Shown: in pieces, positions 16,339-23,714 of the stretch
Numbering within the stretch: position 1 is the first letter of the stretch
Layout: every line of letters starts with the position of its first letter
Assembly (NCBI GenBank): GCA_017938925.1
Contig: JAGBAO010000008.1
Span: forward strand, 1-64,000
Direction: 5' to 3'
Length of the DNA: 64,000 nucleotides
Source of the DNA: Bacteroidales bacterium
Lineage (GTDB): Bacteria; Bacteroidota; Bacteroidia; Bacteroidales; UBA932
Program-made: the position numbers and the translations under genes
Notes under the pieces: model-generated
Seen by the model: only the letters and a program-made list of their open reading frames with translations
Databases searched by the model: none
Told to the model about the DNA's origin: nothing

Positions 16339-16370
16339 CAAAGATACATACAAGTTTTATATTGTACAAG
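16339..16370 (-). promoter_or_regulatory. Promoter of cassette C (CTTG-N20-TATCTTTG)
   Basis: CTTG (16367-16370), 20 nt, TATCTTTG (16339-16346) on the minus strand, the same arrangement as cassette A. The leader to the ATG at 16320 would be about 15 nt. Confidence 0.6.
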
Positions 16371-16418
16371 TTTTATGTGATAATACCTACACTTTTAACC
16401 TTTTCGAGATTCTATGCT

Positions 16419-16443
16419 TCAGGTTAGAATTGCGGTGGCCTTC
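16419..16443. repeat. Truncated hairpin repeat, copy 4 (right edge of island)
   Basis: Matches the first 25 bp of the 54-bp repeat with one substitution and breaks off inside the left arm of the hairpin. The shared ~30-bp left extension is intact. The break marks where island-type sequence stops and the sigma-factor region begins. Confidence 0.75.
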
Positions 16444-16490
16444 ATCCGGGAATCAGTGAACTTTTACGAATGACGAGATCCTGTTCAAAT

Positions 16491-16549
16491 CCGCTGAGCG
16501 GAGACTTTGGACGTACGTACACTCTACGAGGTGTCGCTCCGCTCAGTGG
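16491..16549. repeat. 13-bp stem with long loop in the 16.4-16.7 kb gene-free stretch
   Basis: CCGCTGAGCGGAG (16491-16503) pairs with 16537-16549 with one G-T wobble, around a 33-nt loop. It is the only structure I see in the 411-nt gap 16321-16731 besides the cassette C promoter and the truncated repeat. A 63-codon frame at 16507-16698 has no protein-like features. The role is unknown; a leader structure or attenuator for the sigma gene is possible. Confidence 0.5.
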
Positions 16550-16731
16550 CCGGAATTTCTTTCCACCGAGCGGGGCAAAGCGCTTTTGAACCCGTTCCAG
16601 GCGATGGTCAGTCGCTCAATGGAAAGGCAGGTGGCGGGTGCATGCGGGAGATATCCACAGATGGGGGATGGACGGGGGAAATTGTTGATATATTCTGAAA
16701 AAAGTCGGAAGTTTGTGTAGTAAAGAGGGAG

Positions 16732-17250
16732 ATGGTGCGTCTAATGTTCAAAAACTTAATGAAAATGGAATCGTTGGAAATTGATTTTGCGCGGATTGTA
16801 AGGGAACATAAGGGGACCATATATACGGTCTGCTATATGTTTTCGAAGGATGAGGACGAGGTAGCCGACCTCTTTCAGGACATCCTTATGAACCTGTGGA
16901 AGGGATTCGAGAGATTCCGGGGAGAGAGCAGCATCAGGACATGGCTGTACCGCGTCAGCCTCAACACATGCATTTCAGCCGACAGAAAGAAGAGACGCAA
17001 TGGAGAAAGTGTTCCGCTTGACATGAACATCGACCTGTTTGACGATTCGGCAGAAGAGATGAAGCAGATCCGCATGTTGCAGGACAGGATCAGCAGACTC
17101 AGACCGTTCGACAGGGCCATCGTGCTTCTGTGGCTGGAGAATCTCAGTTATGATGAGATCGGAGCCATTGTGGGAATCAGTTCCAAGAACGTCTCCGTGC
17201 GTCTTTTCAGAATAAAGGAACAACTCAGGAAGATGTCAGAAGAAAAATAA
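16732..17250 (+). CDS. ECF-type RNA polymerase sigma factor
   Basis: 172 residues (or about 161 from the ATG at 16765). Sigma region 2 is visible around EDEVADLFQDILMNLWKGFERFRGESSIRTWLYRVSLN (given here by its ends, ~residues 42-82). Region 4 is SYDEIGAIVGISSKNVSVRLFRIKEQL-like, ~residues 135-165. Length and lack of other regions match the sigma-70 ECF group. It is followed after 8 bp by a small membrane protein gene, which is the likely partner. No FecR-type anti-sigma is adjacent. Confidence 0.92.
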   Translation: MVRLMFKNLMKMESLEIDFARIVREHKGTIYTVCYMFSKDEDEVADLFQDILMNLWKGFERFRGESSIRTWLYRVSLNTCISADRKKRRNGESVPLDMNIDLFDDSAEEMKQIRMLQDRISRLRPFDRAIVLLWLENLSYDEIGAIVGISSKNVSVRLFRIKEQLRKMSEEK

Positions 17251-17258
17251 CACGCAAT

Positions 17259-17858
17259 ATGGAAAACAATACAATCATATCAAACGAACTCGAGCAGATG
17301 CGCTCGCAGATCAGTCTTCTCAAGGACAAGCTTGAAAAGCAGAACATCATAAACGAGAAGCATATACGCAAATCCATAACATCAAAGATGTCTGACATAA
17401 GCAGAACCATACTCATCTCGATAGTGGCGGGAGTATTCGCTCTCGTTTACTGCACATGGTTCTTCTGGCATCAGGGACTTTCTACCTTGTTTGTAGCGGG
17501 GACAGCCGTGATGCTGATCATATGCATCGGACTCACCATATATCAGCAGATAAGGCTCAGGAGCATTGACTTCTCGAAAGACAATCTTGTAAGGACTGCC
17601 GAACTGCTGAACAGAATAAAGAAGCATTATCGCCAGTGGCAGTGGGTTGCTATCCCTGTAGTTGTTCTTTGGATCATGTGGCTGATATATGAGATGGTGA
17701 GCACGCTCGGCACCGAGACTTATGTCATTGGATTCTGCTGCGGGGCTCTTGTCGGTGGCATAATCGGAGGAATCATCGGCCTTAGAGTCAACCGGAAGGT
17801 CATCCGCAAGACATCCGAAATTCTGGAACAGATCGAGGAACTTCAGAATGGAGAATAG
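17259..17858 (+). CDS. Membrane protein of unknown function, sigma-factor partner
   Basis: 199 residues. An N-terminal charged coiled-coil stretch (~1-45, ELEQMRSQISLLKDKLEKQ) precedes two hydrophobic helices (~50-90), a charged loop, two more helices (~128-175, the last Gly-rich: GALVGGIIGGIIGL), and a charged helical tail. Co-transcription with the ECF sigma gene suggests it controls that sigma factor, as an unconventional anti-sigma or sensor. The sequence has no zinc-binding or FecR domain to prove it. Confidence 0.65.
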   Translation: MENNTIISNELEQMRSQISLLKDKLEKQNIINEKHIRKSITSKMSDISRTILISIVAGVFALVYCTWFFWHQGLSTLFVAGTAVMLIICIGLTIYQQIRLRSIDFSKDNLVRTAELLNRIKKHYRQWQWVAIPVVVLWIMWLIYEMVSTLGTETYVIGFCCGALVGGIIGGIIGLRVNRKVIRKTSEILEQIEELQNGE

Positions 17859-17870
17859 CCTGACGGAAAC

Positions 17871-17909
17871 CCATCCCGTGCAATTTCATAATAGAACTGC
17901 ACGGGATGG
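17871..17909 (+). terminator. Terminator after the sigma operon
   Basis: CCATCCCGTGCA (17871-17882) pairs exactly with TGCACGGGATGG (17898-17909), followed by TGGTTTTTTGG. It begins 13 bp after the stop. A further copy of TGCACGGGATA appears at about 17951-17961, making an odd direct repeat of the right arm. Confidence 0.75.
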
Positions 17910-17974
17910 TGGTTTTTTGGTGGGTATCGCGAGCAGTTTCACGGGAGAAGTGCACGGGATAGCGGCAAAAAAAT

Positions 17975-17982
17975 TATCTTTG
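17975..17982 (+). promoter_or_regulatory. -7 box TATCTTTG for the prenyltransferase gene
   Basis: TATCTTTG fits TAnnTTTG and lies 31 bp before the ATG at 18014. The -33 region is poor. Confidence 0.5.
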
Positions 17983-18013
17983 CGGATGAAATTTACTAAA
18001 CTGGCATATAAAT

Positions 18014-18904
18014 ATGAGCAGACATCAAATCAAAGACTGGATAATTGCGGTGAGACCGTGGTCATTCCCGGCATCTGCAATGCCTATCATCGTTACGCTG
18101 GCATACCTCTATTGGACTGATGCAGAAATTCACTGGGGACTGGGAGCATGGACTCTTGTCAACATGGTGGTGTTCCACATTGCCGGCAATCTCTGGAGCG
18201 ACTACCACGACTTTGTCAAGAAGGTGGACAGAGAGGCGGCACCTGGTGGAAGCAGCATCCCGGCAGGACTCTTTACGGCCAAGGAAATCAGGAATTTTGC
18301 GATTGCCGTACTTGCTGTCGGCGTGGCAGGAGGACTCGGACTCGTGGCCCTCACAGGACTTGAACTCCTGTGGATCGGCATGGCGGGAGCAGCATTGACT
18401 CTCCTCTACCCGCTCATGAAGTATAATGCTCTCGGAGACCTGGACATCCTTCTTACATTCGCAGTGCTTCCTACTCTCGGAACATCATTTGCCGTGACAG
18501 GAGCCATTGACTGGAACGTTCTCTGGATTGCTGTTCCCGTGGGACTCATCACAGACGGAATCCTTCACTCGAACAACACACGCGACATCGCATCCGACCG
18601 CGTGGCTCAGATAAAGACTATGGCCATGGGACTTGGCACAAAGGTTTCCGCATGGGTCTATTCATTCGAGGTTCTGTTCCCGTTCGCATGGATTGCAGTG
18701 TGCTCGATCATGGGACTTATGCCGCTCAGCACCATAGCTATCTTCCTGACTCTCCCTGTTGCCATGGGTTGCAGCCGCACCATGATGAAGTCCATCAAGG
18801 GTGGCGCAGGAATCATAGCAGACCTTGACGTCAGAACAGCCAATCTCCAGCTGATATTCTCTGCGCTGCTGTCGCTTGCGCTCGTTCTTGACAAAGTCCT
18901 CTAA
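18014..18904 (+). CDS. menA: UbiA-type prenyltransferase, probably 1,4-dihydroxy-2-naphthoate octaprenyltransferase
   Basis: 296-residue polytopic membrane protein of the UbiA family. The first Asp-rich motif is NLWSDYHDF (~residues 59-67) and the second is NTRDIASD (~188-196), where Mg-prenyl diphosphate binds. The N-terminal WIIAVRPWSFPAS segment is typical of MenA. It would attach a polyprenyl chain to DHNA in menaquinone synthesis, as expected for Bacteroidales respiration. No other men genes are adjacent, so the call rests on sequence alone. The CPBP protease gene follows after 5 bp. Confidence 0.82.
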   Translation: MSRHQIKDWIIAVRPWSFPASAMPIIVTLAYLYWTDAEIHWGLGAWTLVNMVVFHIAGNLWSDYHDFVKKVDREAAPGGSSIPAGLFTAKEIRNFAIAVLAVGVAGGLGLVALTGLELLWIGMAGAALTLLYPLMKYNALGDLDILLTFAVLPTLGTSFAVTGAIDWNVLWIAVPVGLITDGILHSNNTRDIASDRVAQIKTMAMGLGTKVSAWVYSFEVLFPFAWIAVCSIMGLMPLSTIAIFLTLPVAMGCSRTMMKSIKGGAGIIADLDVRTANLQLIFSALLSLALVLDKVL

Positions 18905-18909
18905 GTCTT

Positions 18910-19545
18910 ATGACACAAAAGGAATCATTGAAGAAACCGGCTGCAGGAGTGCTTCTTGCAGCCGTTCTTTGGACCATAATGTTCTCACCCTGGACCGCTC
19001 CGCATGTCAATTTCTGGGTGATGATGACATGCTCGGGAGCAGCCCTTACCATCTTCACGACATGGGCCCGTCCTGGCTGGTGGAAGGAAGTCCGCCTGAA
19101 GTTCAGTGACGTGGCGCTTGGTGTCGCACTTGCGGCGGCGCTGTGGGGCGTGTTCTGGCTGGGAGAATTTTTCTCCACCCTGCTCTTTGACTTTGCCCGT
19201 GGGCAGGTGGATTCGATATATGGAATGAAGGAGGGGGAGAATCCCTTCGTGCTCACCCTGCTGATGCTGCTGATCATCGGCCCGGCTGAGGAGATATTCT
19301 GGCGAGGGTTCATTCAGAACCGCTTTTCCGCCCGATGGAATCCGAACACAGGCTTCATAGTGACTACCCTCGTGTACAGCCTTGTCCACCTGTCCAAGTT
19401 CAACTTCATGCTCATCATGGCTGCCATGGTGGCCGGACTCGTCTGGGGACTTGCATACAGGTTCTTCCCTGAAAGGCTTGGAGCTATCATCATCTCACAC
19501 GCCCTCTGGGACTGCGCCGTCTTCATCTGGTTCCCTATAATGTGA
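18910..19545 (+). CDS. CPBP (CAAX-like) intramembrane metalloprotease
   Basis: 211 residues with about 6 hydrophobic helices. The CPBP/Abi signature is complete: PAEEIFWRGF (~residues 123-132, EExxxR), a His in SLVHLSKFNF (~158), and ISHALWDC (~197). These residues bind zinc and form the active site in Rce1-like proteases. The substrate is unknown. Bacterial members act in peptide maturation or self-protection, and no bacteriocin-like gene is adjacent. Co-transcribed with the prenyltransferase. The 3' end overlaps the convergent antitoxin gene by 11 bp. Confidence 0.87.
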   Translation: MTQKESLKKPAAGVLLAAVLWTIMFSPWTAPHVNFWVMMTCSGAALTIFTTWARPGWWKEVRLKFSDVALGVALAAALWGVFWLGEFFSTLLFDFARGQVDSIYGMKEGENPFVLTLLMLLIIGPAEEIFWRGFIQNRFSARWNPNTGFIVTTLVYSLVHLSKFNFMLIMAAMVAGLVWGLAYRFFPERLGAIIISHALWDCAVFIWFPIM

Positions 19546-19837
19546 TCTCAATCCTGAGTTTCCCTCCGAGACCTGTCTCAACTATGTCACGGAGGGACTT
19601 CAATGTTATGTTGGCGCAGTTGTTCTCAACTCGAGATATATACTCCCTTTTTTTATTGACCTTCCTTGCCAATTCCTCTTGCGTCATATTAAGACTCTTG
19701 CGAGATTCCTGAATCCTGAGGCCAATGACAAGATTCTCCACTTCCTTGTCAAAAGTTTCCCTTTTCTCCGTTCCTGGCCTTCCTACCCGCTTGTCAATGA
19801 TTTCTGACAATGGAGTGATATTATTTTTTGCTTTCAT
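19535..19837 (-). CDS. higA: HigA-type XRE antitoxin, cassette D
   Basis: 100 residues. A charged N-terminal region is followed by an HTH (~residues 50-80: MTQEELARKVNKKREYISRVENN) and a short beta-like end. Unlike the antitoxins of cassettes A-C it lacks the YLSEPE tail, and no 54-bp repeat is nearby. It should neutralise the HigB toxin encoded upstream with a 17-bp overlap. Confidence 0.86.
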   Translation of the reverse strand: MKAKNNITPLSEIIDKRVGRPGTEKRETFDKEVENLVIGLRIQESRKSLNMTQEELARKVNKKREYISRVENNCANITLKSLRDIVETGLGGKLRIEITL

Positions 19838-20162
19838 AATACTCCTTCATTAGTTTCAATGCACGATCAATTTCCTTTCTGGGCGTCTTCTGAGTCTTCT
19901 TTCTAAAACCGTTAATCAAGACAATAATCCTGCCCATATCAAAAAAGCAGAACACACGTACTGCATCTGTTCCCAATTCAACCCGCAACTCATATAATCC
20001 TTTTGTCCCGGTTATATGCTTCAGAATGCTGGACGGTATCATATCCAAGTACTCCAAAGCAGCAATGCTCTGCAAGACCTTGTCATGAATCTTTGCCGGC
20101 AATGTATCCAGAAAATCCTCCAGATAACTTCCGAAGAGTGCCACCGTTCTAAATTTCTCCAT
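19821..20162 (-). CDS. higB: HigB/RelE-type toxin (Gp49-like), cassette D
   Basis: 113 residues with the Gp49-like signature: GLYELRVELGTDAVRVFCFF and IIVLINGFRKKTQKTPRKEI. It is a homologue of the cassette B toxin, but clearly divergent. It is expected to be a ribosome-dependent mRNA endonuclease. The -7 box TACATTTG ends 2 nt before the ATG, with TTTG 20 nt further upstream, so the mRNA should be leaderless. Confidence 0.88.
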   Translation of the reverse strand: MEKFRTVALFGSYLEDFLDTLPAKIHDKVLQSIAALEYLDMIPSSILKHITGTKGLYELRVELGTDAVRVFCFFDMGRIIVLINGFRKKTQKTPRKEIDRALKLMKEYYESKK

Positions 20163-20164
20163 CG

Positions 20165-20196
20165 CAAATGTAACTTATAAATTCCACCAAAACAAA
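20165..20196 (-). promoter_or_regulatory. Promoter of cassette D (TTTG-N20-TACATTTG), abutting the ATG
   Basis: Minus strand TTTG (20193-20196), 20 nt, TACATTTG (20165-20172), then CG and the ATG (20162-20160). The predicted start of transcription coincides with the start codon. Confidence 0.65.
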
Positions 20197-20323
20197 TTTT
20201 TCGGTAAAGTATCATCTGCTAATTTCCAAACCCCACCTCACACTTACAAGAGTCCCAGGCAGGATTTTTCTTTTTTTTAGTCAAGAAATTTCTCTTTTTT
20301 AGTCTTTTGCAACTTTTTTTAAG

Positions 20324-20370
20324 ATTCGAGGTCATTCGTCACTGGAATTTTGTGACGAATGACCTCGAAT
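20324..20370. repeat. 19-bp perfect hairpin at the end of the DUF5107 operon
   Basis: Bases 20324-20342 are exactly complementary to 20352-20370, with a 9-nt loop. It lies 32 bp beyond the stop of the minus-strand DUF5107 gene. The flank on its exit side is CTTAAAAAAAG rather than a U-run, so it is not a textbook intrinsic terminator for that operon. An mRNA 3'-end stabilising hairpin is an alternative. The rest of 20163-20401 is T-rich and holds no gene. Confidence 0.75.
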
Positions 20371-20401
20371 TTCGATTATATGGTTTCCGGATACCGGTTG
20401 C

Positions 20402-23400
20402 CTATTTCAGCGTTTCAAGCATGAACTTAGACCAGAGGTTGTCGTTCTTCAGATCCAGGGAAGTCTGGAAACACTTCTGAGCCTCTGCCTTGTCACCGAG
20501 TCCCAGATGACCCAGTCCCATCATGCGGTAGGCCATGGTGTTGATTCCCTCGACGGTGAGGCTGGAGGTTCCTTCCGCTCCGTAGAAGCTGACGATATCC
20601 TCGACGATGGCAGCCTTACCTTCAGAAAGGAGGGCCTCATAGATGGCCTTTGCCTCTGCCTTCCTGCCGAGCTTCTCAAGGGCAAGACCCTTCCAGTAAC
20701 GGCAGAATGAGAGTTTAGTGTCCACTCCGACAGCCTTCTTGTAATATGAAGACGCCTTTGACTTCTGTCCCATCTTCTCATATGCCTGGCCTATGAAATA
20801 ATATGTCTGGGCATCACGAGGGCTTCTCTCGTCCACCAGGAAGACCTGATGGTTCATAGGGTACTCGAAAGACTTCTCGTAAAGAGCCACGGCGCCCTTG
20901 CAATCTCCTGCCGCAGCATTCTGATATCCGGCGCAGAGAAGGGCATCCACATATACCTCATGGAACGATGCCACTCCCTCACGGGTAGGGAAATAGCAGT
21001 TCTCAAGAAGGTCAAGCACATAGTCGTATTCTCCGACGAACGTTCCGGTCACGACCTCCTGGGCAAGCGGATAATAACGCTTCACAGCTGTCTTGTGATG
21101 AGATTTCAGAACCTCGTATCTCTTCTCCACAGCCTCTCCCTTTGCTTCAAGGACATGTTCCTGCTCCTCAAGGTAGAGGGCCTTTTCAGGTGCGAGCTCC
21201 ACAGCCTTTGCATAGCACTCTGCAGCCTCGTCATAGTTCTTGGTGTAGAGCCAGTTGTACCAGCCGAGGTTTCTCCATGCGAGATCCATCCGAGGATTCA
21301 GTTCCACACACCTTCTCCACTGCTGCGCCGCAGCATCCTGCTGCTTGTTGTAGAGGAGGCAGCCGAGGTAGTAATATGGCTTGTCGCTTTCCGGGAAGAG
21401 TTCCTTTGCCTTTTCAAGCACCGGAATGGTCTCCAGACGGAACGGGTTGCAGTAGTCCACCGGCATTGCAAGGGCTGCCTCATACATCGCCTTGTCGCCG
21501 GTGAGATAGCCAAGCCACATCTTCACGGTAGGATATGCCTTCAGGACATCTGCCTCCTTGAGGATCTTGACAGCTTCATCTGCGAATCCGTTGTGGAGAT
21601 AGAGGATGGCGAGCTCCATATAGTCCTCGATTTCGCCTCCCATGAGGGTCACATACTCTGAGGTTCCATTGAGCTTATCAAGTTCATATGTGGTGTAGAT
21701 GTTGAGCGGGTCCACAGCGAGGATGCCCTCAAGAAGAGCCTTCGCTTCGTCGGCACGGCCTTCTGCACGGAGTATGGAAGCCTTGAGATTGACCGCATTC
21801 CAGTTGTTGCCGTTGTTCTGGATGGCCTCGTCAAGACGGATCAGGGCATTCTGATAGTCCTTCACCTGAGAGTACATCTGGGCAAGCTGGTAGTTTGCCG
21901 GAGAGTTATATGCAAAGTTCCATGTCGCACGATAAAGAGTGTCCATAGCCTCTGCATACTTGCCCTGGGTCTTGAGGATAAGACCGAGATTGTACATGGC
22001 CTCGCAGTCCGCAGGACGGGTGTAGTCATGGGTCTGACGACGGATTGCACGGCGGAAATGGTTCGCAGCCTTCTCGTATTCTCCGTTCTTGCGCAGGATC
22101 ACACCCATCTGAGTGTTCGAACGTGTGTCGCCCGGATCACGGCGAAGCACTTCAAGGAAGTAGTCTGCAGGATTCACGAAAGGATTATGGAACTGAAGGT
22201 TACGGAGTCCCACGAAGTAGCACTCCTCGTTGTTCTCGATTTCATGAGGACGTTTCGGACGGTCCACTATCTCAGGAAGCGGCTTGTCGTAGCTTGTGTA
22301 CTTGCGAGGAGTGTAGCTGAGGACAGGCTTGCCGTCGGCATCATAAAGGTTCATGGTCACCTCATATGGCTTCCAAGCCTCATCCAGCTTCACTGTCTCG
22401 ACGAACGGCTTGTCCGGAGCGATATCGAGGATATTCTCATAAACCTTCTCACCGTCCCTCACGAGCTCCACCTTCATCCCCTTCTTTGCCTCAGTCGTGT
22501 TCACTCCAAGGAGATACTTACCCTTGCCCTGAGGTTCGAAGTTCATGGCTGCCAGAGTGTTGCCGGCCTTCACGCCCTTGATGTTGCGGATACCGTAGTA
22601 GTACTGGGTGAACTTCTTCACCTCGTAAGGCTTGTTCCAGTTGTAGTCCGGCTGGTTGTCGGAATATGCACCCATCATAAGCTCGATGTAGTGACCTGAA
22701 TCGTCTGTGAGGATCTTGGTGTCCCACATCGAGTTAGGGCCCCACAGCCAGAACTTGCCGCCCTTGTTGATATGGTGGTTGGCCGTGAGCATGGTTCCGG
22801 CATCGGCACCGTGGTCATATCCTGCCACGAAGTCCTCCTTGAGGTCATGCACGAACATGGAATTCGACATATAGTGGTTCTTCCACCATGACACATCCAC
22901 ATCGTCGTTGTAGAACTGCATGTCGTTGAAGGTCTCGTGGGTGATCGGCCAGTGCGCGAACCAGTTCTTGCAGTGGAAGGTCACGAAATCCACGCTCTGA
23001 GGGAAGATGATCTGGTAGTTCTCATCCACCTTTGTCGCAACGTTCGACCAATAGAGAAGCGAGTTGTCGTCTGCAGTAGAGTTGATCAGACGGCCGTTGA
23101 TCTCCATATAGGACTTGCCAGGACGGAGAGTGATGCCTATCGCCCACTGCATCCTGTGGCGGAACTCGACCTCACCGACCCAGATGGTCCTGCTGCCGTC
23201 CTCATTCTCCACGATCTTGCAGTCCACAGGCATGTTGGTGGTGTTGCGGTGATGGTGGAACACGTTCCACTCGACACCTCCGGATATCCATGAGCCGAGC
23301 ATGCCGACATTGGCAGGCTTGACGACCTCGTTATGATAGAAGATATCATAGCCGTTGGTCTTGTCCACGGCATAGAACAGGCGTCCTCCGATCTCAGGAA

Positions 23401-23704
23401 GCACGCACAGCTGCACATATTCGTTTTCAAGGAAGAGCGCCCTGTAGGTACGGTTTTCCTTCTGACGCTCCATATTCTCGTTCACGACATACATATTGTC
23501 GTCGAGAACGTAAGGATACACGCTTCTGCGTGCACGCTGATATGACCAGTCACGCTCGAAGATCGGAGCTGATTCAGGAGCTGAACCTATGTAGGTCGGC
23601 ATTTCGATCGTGCCCTCCCAGGCCTTGACGCCTGCCTCCTGTGCCCGGGCACTGATCAGGCCCAGACATGCGACACAAATGAATATAAGTGTTCTTTTCA
23701 TCAT
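20402..23704 (-). CDS. Secreted DUF5107-TPR protein (copy 1)
   Basis: 1100 residues with a signal peptide (cleavage after SARAQ, ~22). The N-terminal part (~25-360) is DUF5107: the conserved ISGGVEWNVFHHHR block and the CVLPEIGGRLFYAVDKTNGYD block are visible. These resemble galactose-mutarotase-like beta-sandwich carbohydrate-active domains. Tandem TPR repeats occupy ~505-1100. Last gene of the minus-strand set small peptide, fimbrillin-type protein, sialidase-like protein, DUF5107, 10 bp after its neighbour. A second copy is at 51562-54906. Carbohydrate binding or processing in the periplasm is inferred; the activity is unknown. Confidence 0.82.
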   Translation of the reverse strand: MMKRTLIFICVACLGLISARAQEAGVKAWEGTIEMPTYIGSAPESAPIFERDWSYQRARRSVYPYVLDDNMYVVNENMERQKENRTYRALFLENEYVQLCVLPEIGGRLFYAVDKTNGYDIFYHNEVVKPANVGMLGSWISGGVEWNVFHHHRNTTNMPVDCKIVENEDGSRTIWVGEVEFRHRMQWAIGITLRPGKSYMEINGRLINSTADDNSLLYWSNVATKVDENYQIIFPQSVDFVTFHCKNWFAHWPITHETFNDMQFYNDDVDVSWWKNHYMSNSMFVHDLKEDFVAGYDHGADAGTMLTANHHINKGGKFWLWGPNSMWDTKILTDDSGHYIELMMGAYSDNQPDYNWNKPYEVKKFTQYYYGIRNIKGVKAGNTLAAMNFEPQGKGKYLLGVNTTEAKKGMKVELVRDGEKVYENILDIAPDKPFVETVKLDEAWKPYEVTMNLYDADGKPVLSYTPRKYTSYDKPLPEIVDRPKRPHEIENNEECYFVGLRNLQFHNPFVNPADYFLEVLRRDPGDTRSNTQMGVILRKNGEYEKAANHFRRAIRRQTHDYTRPADCEAMYNLGLILKTQGKYAEAMDTLYRATWNFAYNSPANYQLAQMYSQVKDYQNALIRLDEAIQNNGNNWNAVNLKASILRAEGRADEAKALLEGILAVDPLNIYTTYELDKLNGTSEYVTLMGGEIEDYMELAILYLHNGFADEAVKILKEADVLKAYPTVKMWLGYLTGDKAMYEAALAMPVDYCNPFRLETIPVLEKAKELFPESDKPYYYLGCLLYNKQQDAAAQQWRRCVELNPRMDLAWRNLGWYNWLYTKNYDEAAECYAKAVELAPEKALYLEEQEHVLEAKGEAVEKRYEVLKSHHKTAVKRYYPLAQEVVTGTFVGEYDYVLDLLENCYFPTREGVASFHEVYVDALLCAGYQNAAAGDCKGAVALYEKSFEYPMNHQVFLVDERSPRDAQTYYFIGQAYEKMGQKSKASSYYKKAVGVDTKLSFCRYWKGLALEKLGRKAEAKAIYEALLSEGKAAIVEDIVSFYGAEGTSSLTVEGINTMAYRMMGLGHLGLGDKAEAQKCFQTSLDLKNDNLWSKFMLETLK

Positions 23705-23714
23705 TATTCTTTCA

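Noticed and set aside
16507-16698. 63-codon open frame upstream of the sigma factor
   Set aside because: It overlaps the hairpin arm, has unusual composition and no protein-like segment or homologue in the window.
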